Source: Aggregatilineales bacterium (lineage in GTDB: Bacteria; Chloroflexota; Anaerolineae; Aggregatilineales; Phototrophicaceae). From it: a DNA stretch of 64,000 nucleotides. The translations under genes and the position numbers were made by a program. Positions 8,263-16,840 of this stretch are shown piece by piece; positions within the stretch are counted from its first letter, which is position 1; every line of letters starts with the position of its first letter. The DNA lies in contig JAUQWZ010000021.1 in the NCBI GenBank assembly GCA_030834905.1, forward strand, positions 393,683 through 457,682, in the 5' to 3' direction. The notes under the pieces are model-generated. The model had not been told where the DNA came from, made no database searches, and saw only the letters and a program-made list of their open reading frames with translations.

Positions 8263-8676
8263 TTATTCAGCTTTACCCTCCGCGCCTTGTTCGCGGGGAA
8301 GCAGATTCACCACCCGGCGGATGCCGTCGCGCAGGGGGTGGCTGCCAAAGTTGATGACCAGCGCCATACGCAAGCCGGTCATGCGCAGATGACCGAGCGC
8401 CTGCGCCTCAAAACGCGGCTGGTAGTTGGGTTCGGCATAACATTCGACCACGACGAGATCGTTGACGATCAGGTCGATGCGTTCGGGGCGTTTGATTTTG
8501 ACGCCGCCGTAGCTGCCGGGCGGGATTTCACGCTGCGACACGTCCAAGCCGCGCTGCTTCAATTCGTAGGCGAGGGCGCGGCGGTAATCGTCGGCTTCCA
8601 GCCCGCGCCCGCCCGCGCTGCGCTGGGCGTGAGAAGCGGCATCGGTGATAATGCGGCTGATTTCGGTTTCATTCAT
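8263..8676 (-). CDS. Divergent GxxExxY (PDDEXK_3-like) protein
   Basis: A 137-residue protein of the GxxExxY/PDDEXK_3 group. The N-terminal motif is degraded (GLEADDY, with the Glu one residue early). The core ERIDLIVNDLVVVE supplies the Asp (D67) and Glu (E78), but the expected Lys two residues later is Tyr (VECYA, TAT codon), so the nuclease-like active site is incomplete. The tail EAQALGHLRMTGLRMALVINFG is typical of the family. AAGGT lies 9 nt before the ATG. It follows the DUF58 gene by 30 nt on the same strand, suggesting one transcript. Function unknown; a structural or inactive relative is likely. Confidence 0.75.
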   Translation of the reverse strand: MNETEISRIITDAASHAQRSAGGRGLEADDYRRALAYELKQRGLDVSQREIPPGSYGGVKIKRPERIDLIVNDLVVVECYAEPNYQPRFEAQALGHLRMTGLRMALVINFGSHPLRDGIRRVVNLLPREQGAEGKAE

Positions 8677-8706
8677 GCAGGTCTACCTTCATTTTCACAG
8701 ACATCG

Positions 8707-9603
8707 TTATCTGACAATGCCCAACCGCCGCAGATCGTAGAGAATAACCTTTTCCCAGGGGGTGCTGGTTTCGACAGGCACAAAATGAACGCTGCGGCGC
8801 ACGCATTCGGCGCGGATGTTTTCGCGCCATTCGTGGACTCGTTTGACGTACAGATCGCGCATCCCGCCGTCAACGCTCACTTCCTGCGCGCCGCCGGTTT
8901 CGACATCGACCAGCCGCAGATCGCCCGCCAGCGGCGGCTCGATCTCGTCGGGCGACAGGACGTGAACCAGCGCAACTTCATAGCCTTTGCCGAGCAGGGT
9001 ATTCATGCCGTCCAGGTAGCCTGACGGCGAGAACATGTCGCTGAGGATGATACACAGCCCCGGACGCCCGGCGCGCATGGCATAGTCGTGCAGGGCGGCA
9101 TTCAGGTCAGTAGTGCCGCGCGCCTGAATATCATTGACGAAGTTGAGTAGGCGAACGCCGTAACCGCGCCCGCGCGACGGACCAAAGCGCTGCGCCGTAC
9201 TGCCGCTGACTGCCGTCACCATCAGGCGGTCATTGGACGTAAGCGAGATGAAGCCCAGCCCTGCCAGCAGCCGCCGGGTGTAGGTGAATTTGTTGAGTTC
9301 GGAGTCGTCGGGCAAGTTCATGCTGGCGGAGGTATCGAGGATCAGGTGAACGGCGAGGTCTTCTTCGTCCTCGTAGAGCTTGGTCAGCGGGCGTTCCAGG
9401 CGCGCGTAGATATTCCAGTCGAGCCGCCGCAGGTCGTCGCCGGGGACGTAGTTGCGATAGTCGGCGAACTCGATGCTGGTGCCGCGCTTGTTGGAACGGC
9501 GCTCGCCTTTAATCGCTCCGGCGCGCACGCGCGAAGCGGCAAGCATCAACTGCTCAAGCTTGCGGCGGGTCTTCTCGTCAAATAAGGGTTGAGGGGTGGA
9601 CAT
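8707..9603 (-). CDS. DUF58 domain protein
   Basis: A 298-residue DUF58 protein. The signature YVPGDDLRRLDWNIYARLERPLTKLYEDEEDLAVHLILDTSASM combines the DUF58 core with the start of a von Willebrand A-like fold; the MIDAS-type DTSAS is present. DUF58 proteins nearly always travel with MoxR AAA+ ATPases, as here (MoxR upstream, with one GNAT gene between), and are thought to form part of chaperone-like assemblies. There is no signal peptide or membrane helix, so this is the cytoplasmic short form. AGGT precedes the ATG. The GxxExxY gene follows. Confidence 0.92.
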   Translation of the reverse strand: MSTPQPLFDEKTRRKLEQLMLAASRVRAGAIKGERRSNKRGTSIEFADYRNYVPGDDLRRLDWNIYARLERPLTKLYEDEEDLAVHLILDTSASMNLPDDSELNKFTYTRRLLAGLGFISLTSNDRLMVTAVSGSTAQRFGPSRGRGYGVRLLNFVNDIQARGTTDLNAALHDYAMRAGRPGLCIILSDMFSPSGYLDGMNTLLGKGYEVALVHVLSPDEIEPPLAGDLRLVDVETGGAQEVSVDGGMRDLYVKRVHEWRENIRAECVRRSVHFVPVETSTPWEKVILYDLRRLGIVR

Positions 9604-9615
9604 GAAATACCTGAC

Positions 9616-9651
9616 TGAACCACTAAGACACCAAGAACACCAAGACGAAAG
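9616..9651. repeat. CCAAG-type dispersed repeat
   Basis: AACCACTAAGACACCAAGAACACCAAGACG in the gap upstream of the DUF58 start. Member of the CCAAG family listed at 8201. Confidence 0.6.
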
Positions 9652-9721
9652 TTGCTTAACCTAATTCGAGACCTGGAAAACGTCTTCTGCGTTATCACCA
9701 CGTCGCGCTGATGCGAGGTAA

Positions 9722-10168
9722 TCATATCTCCAGCTTGTAGACGGTTTCGCCGTCTTCGACCCTGCCGGTATCGACGAAGCCAAGTTTGCTGTAGAGGGCG
9801 CGGGCAGTGTCGTTTTCGGGCGCGAAGCTGATGTAGATGGTGTCACAGCCCGGCTGCTGCTTCAGGTCGTTCATCACCTGATGCATAATCATCCGCCCAT
9901 AGCCCTTGCCCTGTTGATTCTGGCTCACCATCAGCCGGACGATCCAGTACTGGCGCGGGTTCGAGTCGGCATCGTAGCCGTACATGGTGTAGCCCACCAT
10001 CTCGTCGCCGTCATAGGCGGCGCAGGATTTCAGGCTCTCCGGTTCATACGAGGCTTCGATGATTGAATAATAGTTCGGCGCGACGAAGCCTTTTTGATCG
10101 TCCGCGACCTGAAGCTTAATGGCTTTGCGCCAGTTGTCTTTCTTAATCGGCTCTAGTCTGATCGGCAT
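9722..10168 (-). CDS. GNAT acetyltransferase, polyamine acetyltransferase-like
   Basis: About 148 residues from the ATG at 10168, where the family start IRLEPIKKDNWRKAIKLQVADDQ begins; the upstream extension to 10222 is not family-like. The acetyl-CoA loop is QNQQGKGYGRMIM (Q/RxxGxG/A), and motif B is ENDTARALYSKLGFVDTG. The N-terminal LEPI..NW..A..L.VA..Q..FVA pattern resembles Bacillus BltD/PaiA-like spermine/spermidine acetyltransferases; that substrate is an inference. It lies between MoxR and DUF58 on the same strand and is probably cotranscribed by position rather than function. Confidence 0.82.
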   Translation of the reverse strand: MPIRLEPIKKDNWRKAIKLQVADDQKGFVAPNYYSIIEASYEPESLKSCAAYDGDEMVGYTMYGYDADSNPRQYWIVRLMVSQNQQGKGYGRMIMHQVMNDLKQQPGCDTIYISFAPENDTARALYSKLGFVDTGRVEDGETVYKLEI

Positions 10169-10237
10169 GAGTGACTGTCCATTTCTGATCCCAAAATCGC
10201 GAATGGTATCATTATGCATCACAAAGGGTCAGAAAAG

Positions 10238-11236
10238 CTACACCTTTGGTCGTGATCGGATAACATCCTGAACGATGGTGTCGGGATTGATGCCTTCCGC
10301 CAGCCCTTCAAAGCTGAGCAGCAGCCGGTGGCGCAGCGCGGGCGGCGCGACCGCCTGAATATCTTCAAACGAAACGTTGAACCGACCTTCGAGCAGCGCG
10401 TGAATTTTGCCGCCAACGATGAGCGCCTGCGCGCCGCGCGGGCTGGCACCGTAGCGCACGAACTGTTTGACGCTTTCGGGCGCGTCGGGTGTATCAGGGT
10501 GGGTGGCGACGATCAGCCGGGCGACGTACTCGCTGACATGGCTGGCGACTGGCGTGTTGAGTGCGAGATTACCCATGCTGATCACCTGCCTGCCATCGGC
10601 TACATTCTGGGCTTCGGGGATATCGCTGCCGGTGGTGCGGTCGATGATGCTGACCAGCTCATCCACGGTCGGATAGGTGACATTGACTTTGAACATGAAG
10701 CGGTCAAGCTGCGCCTCTGGCAGAGGATACGTGCCTTCCATCTCCAGCGGGTTCTGCGTGGCGAGGACGAAGAAGGGCGGCTCCAGCTTGTAGGTGCGGT
10801 TGGCGACGGTGACCGTTTTCTCCTGCATGGCTTCCAGTAGGGCGGACTGTGTTTTCGGCGTAGCTCGGTTGATCTCGTCGGCAAGCACCAGATTGGCGAA
10901 CACCGGTCCCGGCTGGAAGCGGCGCACCTTGCTGTGACCATCTTCGGAGTCTTCCAGAATGTCGGTGCCGGTAATGTCGGCGGGCTGCATATCGGGCGTG
11001 AACTGGATGCGCGAAAACTTGAGATCGAGCGCGTCCGCCATTGTGCGAATGAGCATGGTTTTGCCAAGACCGGGCACGCCTTCCAGCAGCGCGTGCCGCC
11101 CGGCGAGGATGCAGATGATCACGCTGCGAACGACGTCATCCTGCCCGACAATGACCCGCTTGACTTCGTTCTCGATTGCCTGCGCAAGCTGGCTGAACTG
11201 CCCAATGTTTAAATCCTGTGCGGGAGCGTTCGACAT
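10238..11236 (-). CDS. MoxR-family AAA+ ATPase
   Basis: A 332-residue MoxR ATPase. Walker A is EGVPGLGKT, Walker B is LVLADEINRATPK, the sensor region is FFVLATQNPLEMEGTYPLPEAQLDRFMF, and an arginine-finger-like RYGASPRGAQALI follows, all family hallmarks. The start is ATG 11236 with GAGAGGG 4-9 nt upstream; a TTG 12 nt earlier is less likely. MoxR ATPases act as chaperones with DUF58 and VWA partners; a DUF58 gene lies downstream and a Gln-rich membrane protein operon a little upstream. The intervening GH20 gene is on the other strand. Confidence 0.95.
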   Translation of the reverse strand: MSNAPAQDLNIGQFSQLAQAIENEVKRVIVGQDDVVRSVIICILAGRHALLEGVPGLGKTMLIRTMADALDLKFSRIQFTPDMQPADITGTDILEDSEDGHSKVRRFQPGPVFANLVLADEINRATPKTQSALLEAMQEKTVTVANRTYKLEPPFFVLATQNPLEMEGTYPLPEAQLDRFMFKVNVTYPTVDELVSIIDRTTGSDIPEAQNVADGRQVISMGNLALNTPVASHVSEYVARLIVATHPDTPDAPESVKQFVRYGASPRGAQALIVGGKIHALLEGRFNVSFEDIQAVAPPALRHRLLLSFEGLAEGINPDTIVQDVIRSRPKV

Positions 11237-11410
11237 AGTCCCTCTCAACGGTGTTCAAGTCTGCTCGTATACAGTACATCAAAAGGTCGATTTTGGCTCA
11301 TTATTGTCCCATTTTAAGCGGTAGCAGCGGCATGACCGTTTCGCTGCCATCAGACGACACGGTATTATCCTGCTCCATTCGCCAGCCTATTCATCGAAAG
11401 AATAGTATCC

Positions 11411-13291
11411 ATGCTTCCGCTGCTTCTTCCCGTTCCTCGAAAGCTGTCCATTGTTTCAAGCCCCATCAGGCTTCCCGAACATGCCATGATTAGTATCAGC
11501 GACCACCGGCTGCTGTTCGAAGCGCAGATGGCTCAGAACGCGCTGCGCCAGCACGCCGGGCTGCACTGGCAGATCATGGCTGGGCGTCCGGCGGCGGGGC
11601 TTGCGCTGACAGTTGACGATACGCTGCCTCACCCACAGGGCTATCAGATTGTGATCGAAAATGGGCAGGCGACGATTGCCGCCAAAGATGCGGCAGGTAT
11701 CTATTATGGAGTCTGCACCTTTCGCCAGCTTCTTCAGCATTATGGTACCGCGCTGCCCGATTTGACTGCCGACGATTTTCCCGACTATCCCGTTCGCGGG
11801 GTGATGCTGGACATCAGCCGCGACAAAGTGATGACGATGGAAACGCTGTATGCGCTGGTCGAGATGCTCGCCGGTTGGAAGATGAACCAGCTACAGCTTT
11901 ACATGGAGCACAGTTTTGCTTACAGCCAGCACAAAACGGTCTGGAAGGAGGCAAGCCCCTTCACCGGGCAGCAGATTCTCGAACTTGATCGCTTTTGCCG
12001 ACAGCACCACATCGATCTGGTTGCCAACCAGAACAGCTTCGGGCACATGGAGCGCTGGCTAAAACATCCTGAATACAAACATCTTGCCGAGTGTCCTGAC
12101 GGTTTTATCGGAGATTTTGGCGATCATATGGGCGAGCGCCGCCCCGCGACCTCTTTGAATCCAATCGATCCCGCCAGCATTGCGCTGATGGATGGTTTGT
12201 ACGGCGAACTGCTGCCCCATTTCAGCGTTCCGGTGCTCAACGTGGGTGGCGACGAACCCTGGGAAATGGGACAGTGTCGCAGCCGGGACGCCTGTAACAC
12301 GCGCGGCAAAGGGCGCGTCTACGTCGATTATTTGCTGAAGCTCCATGAACTCACGCAGAAACACGGGCGGCAGATGATGTTCTGGGCAGATGTGATTGTG
12401 AAATATCCCGAACTCATCGGGGATATACCCAAAGACGTGATCGCGCTCGAATGGGGCTACTATATGGGGCATCCATACGAGGAACACAGTCCGATGTTTG
12501 CCCAATCGGGGCTGCCGTTTTACGTCTGCCCAGGCACGTCAAGCTGGAACTCCATCGCCGGGCGCGCGCACAACGCCATCGGCAACATTCGTGACGCCGC
12601 TTCGACTGGACTCAAGTATGGAGCATCCGGTTTGTTGATCACCGACTGGGGAGATCGCGGTCACTGGCAGCCGCTGCCGGTAAGCTATCAGGGCTTTGCC
12701 TGCGGGCTGGCGAGCGCCTGGGCGCTTGAGGCGAACGCTGAAGTTGATTTCGCGGCGCTGCTGGATCGATTTGCCTTCCGCGACAGCGCGGGCGTGATGG
12801 GCAGGATCGCGATAGCGCTGGGTAATCTGTATATGCTGCCCGGTCTTGAATACCCTAACGGCAGCCTGCTGTTCTTTTTGCTCCAGCAGAATGATCGTGA
12901 CCTGACGACGCTGATCCGCAATCTCGATCAGAATGTCGTCAAGGAGAAGCCGTTTGGGATTATCACCGAGACGATGCAGCAGTGTCTCAGCATTATTGAC
13001 GACTGTCTGCGGGAGATGGCGCAGTCGAAAGCGCCTGAACTGGTCAGAGACGAGTTTCAACAGGTCGCGCTGCTGCTGCGCCATGCCTGCCTGCGCGGTC
13101 TGATGCTCAACGGTGATGCAACGATCAGCCCCGACTATCTGCTGAACGATCTGGAAAACCTGATCCCGCAGCAGCGCCTGCTCTGGCTGGCGCGCAATCG
13201 CCCCGGCGGACTTAAAGACAGCATAAAGCGGTTTGAACCCCTGCTGCGGCAGTATCGGGATCTGACGGGCGATATACCCAGCTATCTTTAA
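11411..13291 (+). CDS. GH20-like glycoside hydrolase (beta-N-acetylhexosaminidase type)
   Basis: A 626-residue protein with the GH20 layout: an N-terminal GH20b-like domain (LLPVPRKL ... GYQIVIENGQATIAAKDAAGIYYGVCTFRQL) and a TIM barrel opening with the conserved Arg in RGVMLDISRD. The catalytic pair Asp281-Glu282 sits in NVGGDEPWEMG, where family members usually have H-x-GGDE, so an upstream His is replaced by Asn. There is no signal peptide, so the enzyme is cytoplasmic and may process imported GlcNAc glycosides or recycled wall fragments. The C-terminal 200 residues are helical. Substrate is inferred from the family. It is isolated between two leftward operons. Confidence 0.85.
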   Translation: MLPLLLPVPRKLSIVSSPIRLPEHAMISISDHRLLFEAQMAQNALRQHAGLHWQIMAGRPAAGLALTVDDTLPHPQGYQIVIENGQATIAAKDAAGIYYGVCTFRQLLQHYGTALPDLTADDFPDYPVRGVMLDISRDKVMTMETLYALVEMLAGWKMNQLQLYMEHSFAYSQHKTVWKEASPFTGQQILELDRFCRQHHIDLVANQNSFGHMERWLKHPEYKHLAECPDGFIGDFGDHMGERRPATSLNPIDPASIALMDGLYGELLPHFSVPVLNVGGDEPWEMGQCRSRDACNTRGKGRVYVDYLLKLHELTQKHGRQMMFWADVIVKYPELIGDIPKDVIALEWGYYMGHPYEEHSPMFAQSGLPFYVCPGTSSWNSIAGRAHNAIGNIRDAASTGLKYGASGLLITDWGDRGHWQPLPVSYQGFACGLASAWALEANAEVDFAALLDRFAFRDSAGVMGRIAIALGNLYMLPGLEYPNGSLLFFLLQQNDRDLTTLIRNLDQNVVKEKPFGIITETMQQCLSIIDDCLREMAQSKAPELVRDEFQQVALLLRHACLRGLMLNGDATISPDYLLNDLENLIPQQRLLWLARNRPGGLKDSIKRFEPLLRQYRDLTGDIPSYL

Positions 13292-13305
13292 GGGTGAAAG
13301 ATGGA

Positions 13306-13331
13306 GGAGGTGCGTTCTCTGGCGCACCTCC
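13306..13331. terminator. Hairpin between convergent genes
   Basis: GGAGGTGCG (13306-13314) and CGCACCTCC (13323-13331) form a perfect 9-bp stem with an 8-nt loop between the GH20 gene and the Gln-rich gene. No U-run follows on either strand. Confidence 0.45.
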
Positions 13332-13345
13332 GGGACAGACGGCGT

Positions 13346-15097
13346 TCAGGAGTCGGGTTCGAGCGAGGTGAAGTAGTCGCGCACGATGTCTTTCAAGCCA
13401 AGCGGCACGTAGCCGCTGTCGAGCGCCTGGTTGGCGGCGTTCTGGTAGCTGCTGTAGACCTGATTGTAGGGAACGGCGGCGCTGCCCAACGGGTTTTCGG
13501 TGAAGTTATCTTCAATGATGGGCGCGTTTTCGCCTTCTGGCTCAAGGAAGATGTCCTCGCCGCGCTGGTCGGTTTCGCCAACGCGCTGCGGCGCAAAGAT
13601 GGACTCATAATCGCGCTCGCCCTGTCCATCGGGGTCGTTGTTCTGGTCGGGCGGCTGGTCTGACTGCTGCCCCTGCTGGCTGGTCTGGCTCTGGTCGCTG
13701 GGGCTATCACCCGCGCCGCTGGACGACGCGCCCGAGGCGGCGCTGTCGGCGGGCTGCTCACCCTGCTGCTGACCGGTTTGCCCCTGCTGCTGCGACGATT
13801 GTCCCTGCTGCCCTTGCTGTCCCTGCTGCCCCGGTTGGTTTGACTGCTCACCCTGCTGTCCTTGTTGTCCCTGCTGCGACTCCTGGGACTGCTGTCCCTG
13901 TTGACTTTGCTGCCCCTGCTGTGCCGCCTGGCTGACCTGCTGGGCGGCTTGCTGGGCATTCTGCGCCTGCTGGTTCATCTGCTGGGCGGCTTGCTGCTGC
14001 TGTGCCTGCTGCAATGCCTGTTCGTCCAGGCTTTCCTGCGCCTGTTCAAGCTGCTGCTGCGCCGACTGCTGGTCACCATTCTGCAATGACTCGGCTGCCT
14101 GCTGCATCGACTCGGCTGCCTCAGGGTTGGTATTCTGCATCTCCTGCGCCGCCTGGCTGATCTGCTGGGCTGCCTGCTGTCGCTGTTCCTGAGATTGGCT
14201 TGGCATGGCTTGCGCCAGATTTTCCAGCGCCGAGCGAATGGCTTCCTGACTGGTCTGCCCCGACTGATCGGCGGGCGTTATATCGCGGAGTTGTTCGGAT
14301 GCCGCGTCAAATGCGCTCTGGCTGCTGTTGGCGCGCTGGTTTAACCGTTCCGCCTGTTCGCGCAGGGCAGACTGGACTTCGGAGATGGCGGCGAAGGCTT
14401 CTTCCGGCGTGATATTCTGCTGCTGAAGCGTTTGGGTGTTGGTTTCCAGCACTTCCAGAAGCTGCTCGCGCTCGGCTTCGCTCAGGCGGAAATCGGCGGC
14501 GACATCTTCGGTGATCTGCCGCAGTTCTTCCGCCGCTTCGTCAATGGCGGCGGTCTGGGCGGCATTCCGGGCGATTAAGTCTGCCTGAGGATTGGGCAGC
14601 AGCAGCGCCAGCACCACCGCCAGCAGCGCCAGCACCAGCCAATCGCGCCGGGCGGTGCGGATAGGCAGCCGGTCGTTGACGCGGGCAGCGCTCGCCCGCA
14701 GCCGCGCATCGTCCACCTGAAGCGCGGTCAGTTCGTCATTGGCGTGAATACGCCCTTCGAGCAGTTCCAGCGCGGTTGAGATGCGTTCGTCGAGTTCGAG
14801 CAGCACGTCAAAGCGCCGCGCCGAGGTCAGCATCGGGCGACGCCAGAACCAGATGATCAACCCACCTGATACCAGACCCGCCACCAGCGCCAGCGCCGTC
14901 ACCATCAGGATTTGCTCCGGCATCAGGAACAGGCGGACGCGCGAAATCAGCGCCAGGATGATACCCAGCGCCAGCCCAGGCATCAGCGCGCGTGGCAGCC
15001 AGTAGATCGACTGCTGCACGCGCAGGCGGCGATCCCACTGGCGCACCAGACTGGTGAGGATGATTTGGTTATCCTGTGGCGATACGTGAACAGCCAT
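13346..15097 (-). CDS. Membrane protein with long Gln-rich domain
   Basis: A 583-residue protein. Residues 30-85 hold two hydrophobic helices and about 150-170 a third (WLVLALLAVVLALLLP). A long helical region full of Ala, Gln and Glu follows (about 180-370). Residues about 370-480 are extreme low complexity (QQGQQSQ, GQQGQQG runs). The acidic C-terminus holds YNQVYSSYQNAANQALDSGYVPLGLKDIVRDYFTSLEP, a motif seen at the end of membrane proteins linked to MoxR/DUF58 clusters (DUF4175-like organisation). Its ATG directly follows the TAG of the upstream gene. Role unknown; probably a partner of the nearby MoxR-DUF58 proteins. The Gln-rich part is real coding sequence in frame. Confidence 0.8.
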   Translation of the reverse strand: MAVHVSPQDNQIILTSLVRQWDRRLRVQQSIYWLPRALMPGLALGIILALISRVRLFLMPEQILMVTALALVAGLVSGGLIIWFWRRPMLTSARRFDVLLELDERISTALELLEGRIHANDELTALQVDDARLRASAARVNDRLPIRTARRDWLVLALLAVVLALLLPNPQADLIARNAAQTAAIDEAAEELRQITEDVAADFRLSEAEREQLLEVLETNTQTLQQQNITPEEAFAAISEVQSALREQAERLNQRANSSQSAFDAASEQLRDITPADQSGQTSQEAIRSALENLAQAMPSQSQEQRQQAAQQISQAAQEMQNTNPEAAESMQQAAESLQNGDQQSAQQQLEQAQESLDEQALQQAQQQQAAQQMNQQAQNAQQAAQQVSQAAQQGQQSQQGQQSQESQQGQQGQQGEQSNQPGQQGQQGQQGQSSQQQGQTGQQQGEQPADSAASGASSSGAGDSPSDQSQTSQQGQQSDQPPDQNNDPDGQGERDYESIFAPQRVGETDQRGEDIFLEPEGENAPIIEDNFTENPLGSAAVPYNQVYSSYQNAANQALDSGYVPLGLKDIVRDYFTSLEPDS

Positions 15098-15484
15098 CTA
15101 ACGACCTTCCGCTATCCACCGTTGAATCGCCGCCAGCCCCTCATCCGGGGTTGATACAGCGATCAGACGGCGAGGTCTTTTTACGTAAAGCGCGCGCGCC
15201 GTGTTGACCACATCGATAAAAAACGTATTGCGTGTCACGACGACGCCAGCAGCGAAATTATTCGGGAACCACTGAAAAGCATACCGCGCGTGCCAGACAA
15301 TGCCGAGGGGTGGCAGGGCGCTCTCGCGAGCGTCGGTGAGAACATACACGGGATGAGAAACCGACCGCATTAACGAGACGATCTCACGAAGCATGGCTCG
15401 GTATTCATCGAGGTTCCACTCGCCCTGTATCCTGACACTGATGGTTGTCTTACTCTCGTCAGCCCACGATACTGACAGGGGCAT
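15098..15484 (-). CDS. Small hypothetical protein, possibly STAS/SpoIIAA-like
   Basis: 128 residues, cytoplasmic, alternating beta strands and helices. The opening strand ISVRIQGEWNLDEYRAMLREIVSLM, then HPVYVLTDARES and AAGVVVTRNTFFIDVVNTA, resemble the SpoIIAA/STAS-like fold seen in Chloroflexi hypotheticals, but no clear signature exists. Its TAG stop abuts the ATG of the Gln-rich gene (translational coupling). It starts 26 nt after the ABC permease stop, so it belongs to the leftward ABC operon. Confidence 0.7.
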   Translation of the reverse strand: MPLSVSWADESKTTISVRIQGEWNLDEYRAMLREIVSLMRSVSHPVYVLTDARESALPPLGIVWHARYAFQWFPNNFAAGVVVTRNTFFIDVVNTARALYVKRPRRLIAVSTPDEGLAAIQRWIAEGR

Positions 15485-15510
15485 CGGCAGCCTTTCGAAA
15501 AAACGCCTTC

Positions 15511-16836
15511 TTAAAACTCGGTTTGATGGGTGCGGCGAACGGCGAGCACGACCAGCAGCGCAGAAACGACGAGATAGATGATGGTGTAGAGGACCCAGGG
15601 CGAAATCATCGGAATGGTGCTGCCATCGCTGCTGAGGGTAAACGACCAGAAGCCGACCGCCTGACGTTCGATCAACAGCGCCTGGGTGTTTAGCGCCGCC
15701 GTGATCGGGTTAGCGCTGGTCACCAGCAGATTAGCGTAGCGCAAAATCGTTTCCAGCAGCGGCGAAACGAGGGGACTCCCCGATTCAAACAACAGCCGAA
15801 TGATAAAATCGATCACGATGGAGGTGACAAACGGTCCGATAAACATCGTCGCGACGATGACGGTATAAGAACGGACGCTGGCGGAAAGGGTGCGCTGTAA
15901 CAGCGCCGAGAAGTAGATGCCCACCGTACCCAGCGCCACCGCCGTCACCATCAGGATGACAAACGACAGGATTAACTCGATTTCACTGACGCCGCCGAAG
16001 ATGAAGGCGAGGCTTTGCAGCGGAATACCCGCCAGCAGCAGCAGCAGAATATAGCCGAGCGCCGACTCCAGCTTGCCGATGACAAATGTCGGGCTGGCGA
16101 GCAGGGTGGTACGGAGCAGGTCATAGGTCTGGCGCTCGCGCTCGCCCGTGATCGCGCCAGCGGTGAAGGCGGGGGCGATGAAGATGATCAGCAGCAGTTC
16201 GATGCCGACAACGCCCATAAACAGCACCCGCCCGACCTCGCCCGCCGCCGCCGAGCCGGAAGCGCGGGTCAGCGAGTTATAGATCAGATAGAGCAGCATC
16301 GAAAAGCTGCTCATCAAGCCGAGATAAACGCTGAGGACGAGAAAGGCGCGCACGCCGCGCATCCGCCCGCGCAGTTCCTTGAGCATGACCGGGTTGACGC
16401 GGAACGCGCGCATATCGCGCCCAAGCTGCACGCCCGCCCAGGCGGCAATGACAATCGCCACCAGCGAAGGCGTGTAGCCCAGCAGGGCAAGGGCGGCGAC
16501 GTTCAGACCAACCAGCAGCCACAGCGCCGGTAGTGCCCATAGTTCGCGCGCCGTGACGCCGACCATGAGGATGAGAAAGGCGCTGACGTTGACCAGCGTC
16601 ATCAGGAAGACCAGCGCCAGCGCCGTATCCGCCGCGCCGGTGTAGCGCGCCAGCAGGATGCCCCGGAGCAGATCAAACAGGTTGGGAATGACCCGTATCC
16701 CGGCTGTCGCCGCCAGCAGCAGTACCACGATGGCGATGCCAGCATAAACCAGCGCGCCCAGGCGCAGCGTGCCTGCGCCGTCTTGCAGGCGAACTTCTCG
16801 CGTGGTTGGAGTTTCGTAAATCGCGGCGTCCGTCAT
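15511..16836 (-). CDS. ABC-2 type transporter permease
   Basis: A 441-residue polytopic membrane protein with about 10-11 hydrophobic helices. The cytoplasmic stretch NPVMLKELRGRMRG before a helix, and FTAGAITGERERQTYDLLRTT, are typical of ABC-2 permeases that pair with CcmA/NatA-like ATPases. It starts a few nt after the ATPase stop. Substrate unknown. Confidence 0.9.
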   Translation of the reverse strand: MTDAAIYETPTTREVRLQDGAGTLRLGALVYAGIAIVVLLLAATAGIRVIPNLFDLLRGILLARYTGAADTALALVFLMTLVNVSAFLILMVGVTARELWALPALWLLVGLNVAALALLGYTPSLVAIVIAAWAGVQLGRDMRAFRVNPVMLKELRGRMRGVRAFLVLSVYLGLMSSFSMLLYLIYNSLTRASGSAAAGEVGRVLFMGVVGIELLLIIFIAPAFTAGAITGERERQTYDLLRTTLLASPTFVIGKLESALGYILLLLLAGIPLQSLAFIFGGVSEIELILSFVILMVTAVALGTVGIYFSALLQRTLSASVRSYTVIVATMFIGPFVTSIVIDFIIRLLFESGSPLVSPLLETILRYANLLVTSANPITAALNTQALLIERQAVGFWSFTLSSDGSTIPMISPWVLYTIIYLVVSALLVVLAVRRTHQTEF

Positions 16837-16840
16837 AGGT

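Noticed and set aside
13393..13959. 188-residue Ser/Arg-rich frame opposite the Gln-rich protein
   Set aside because: Alternative frame of the low-complexity CAG/GGG region on the same strand as the Gln-rich gene; low-complexity artefact.
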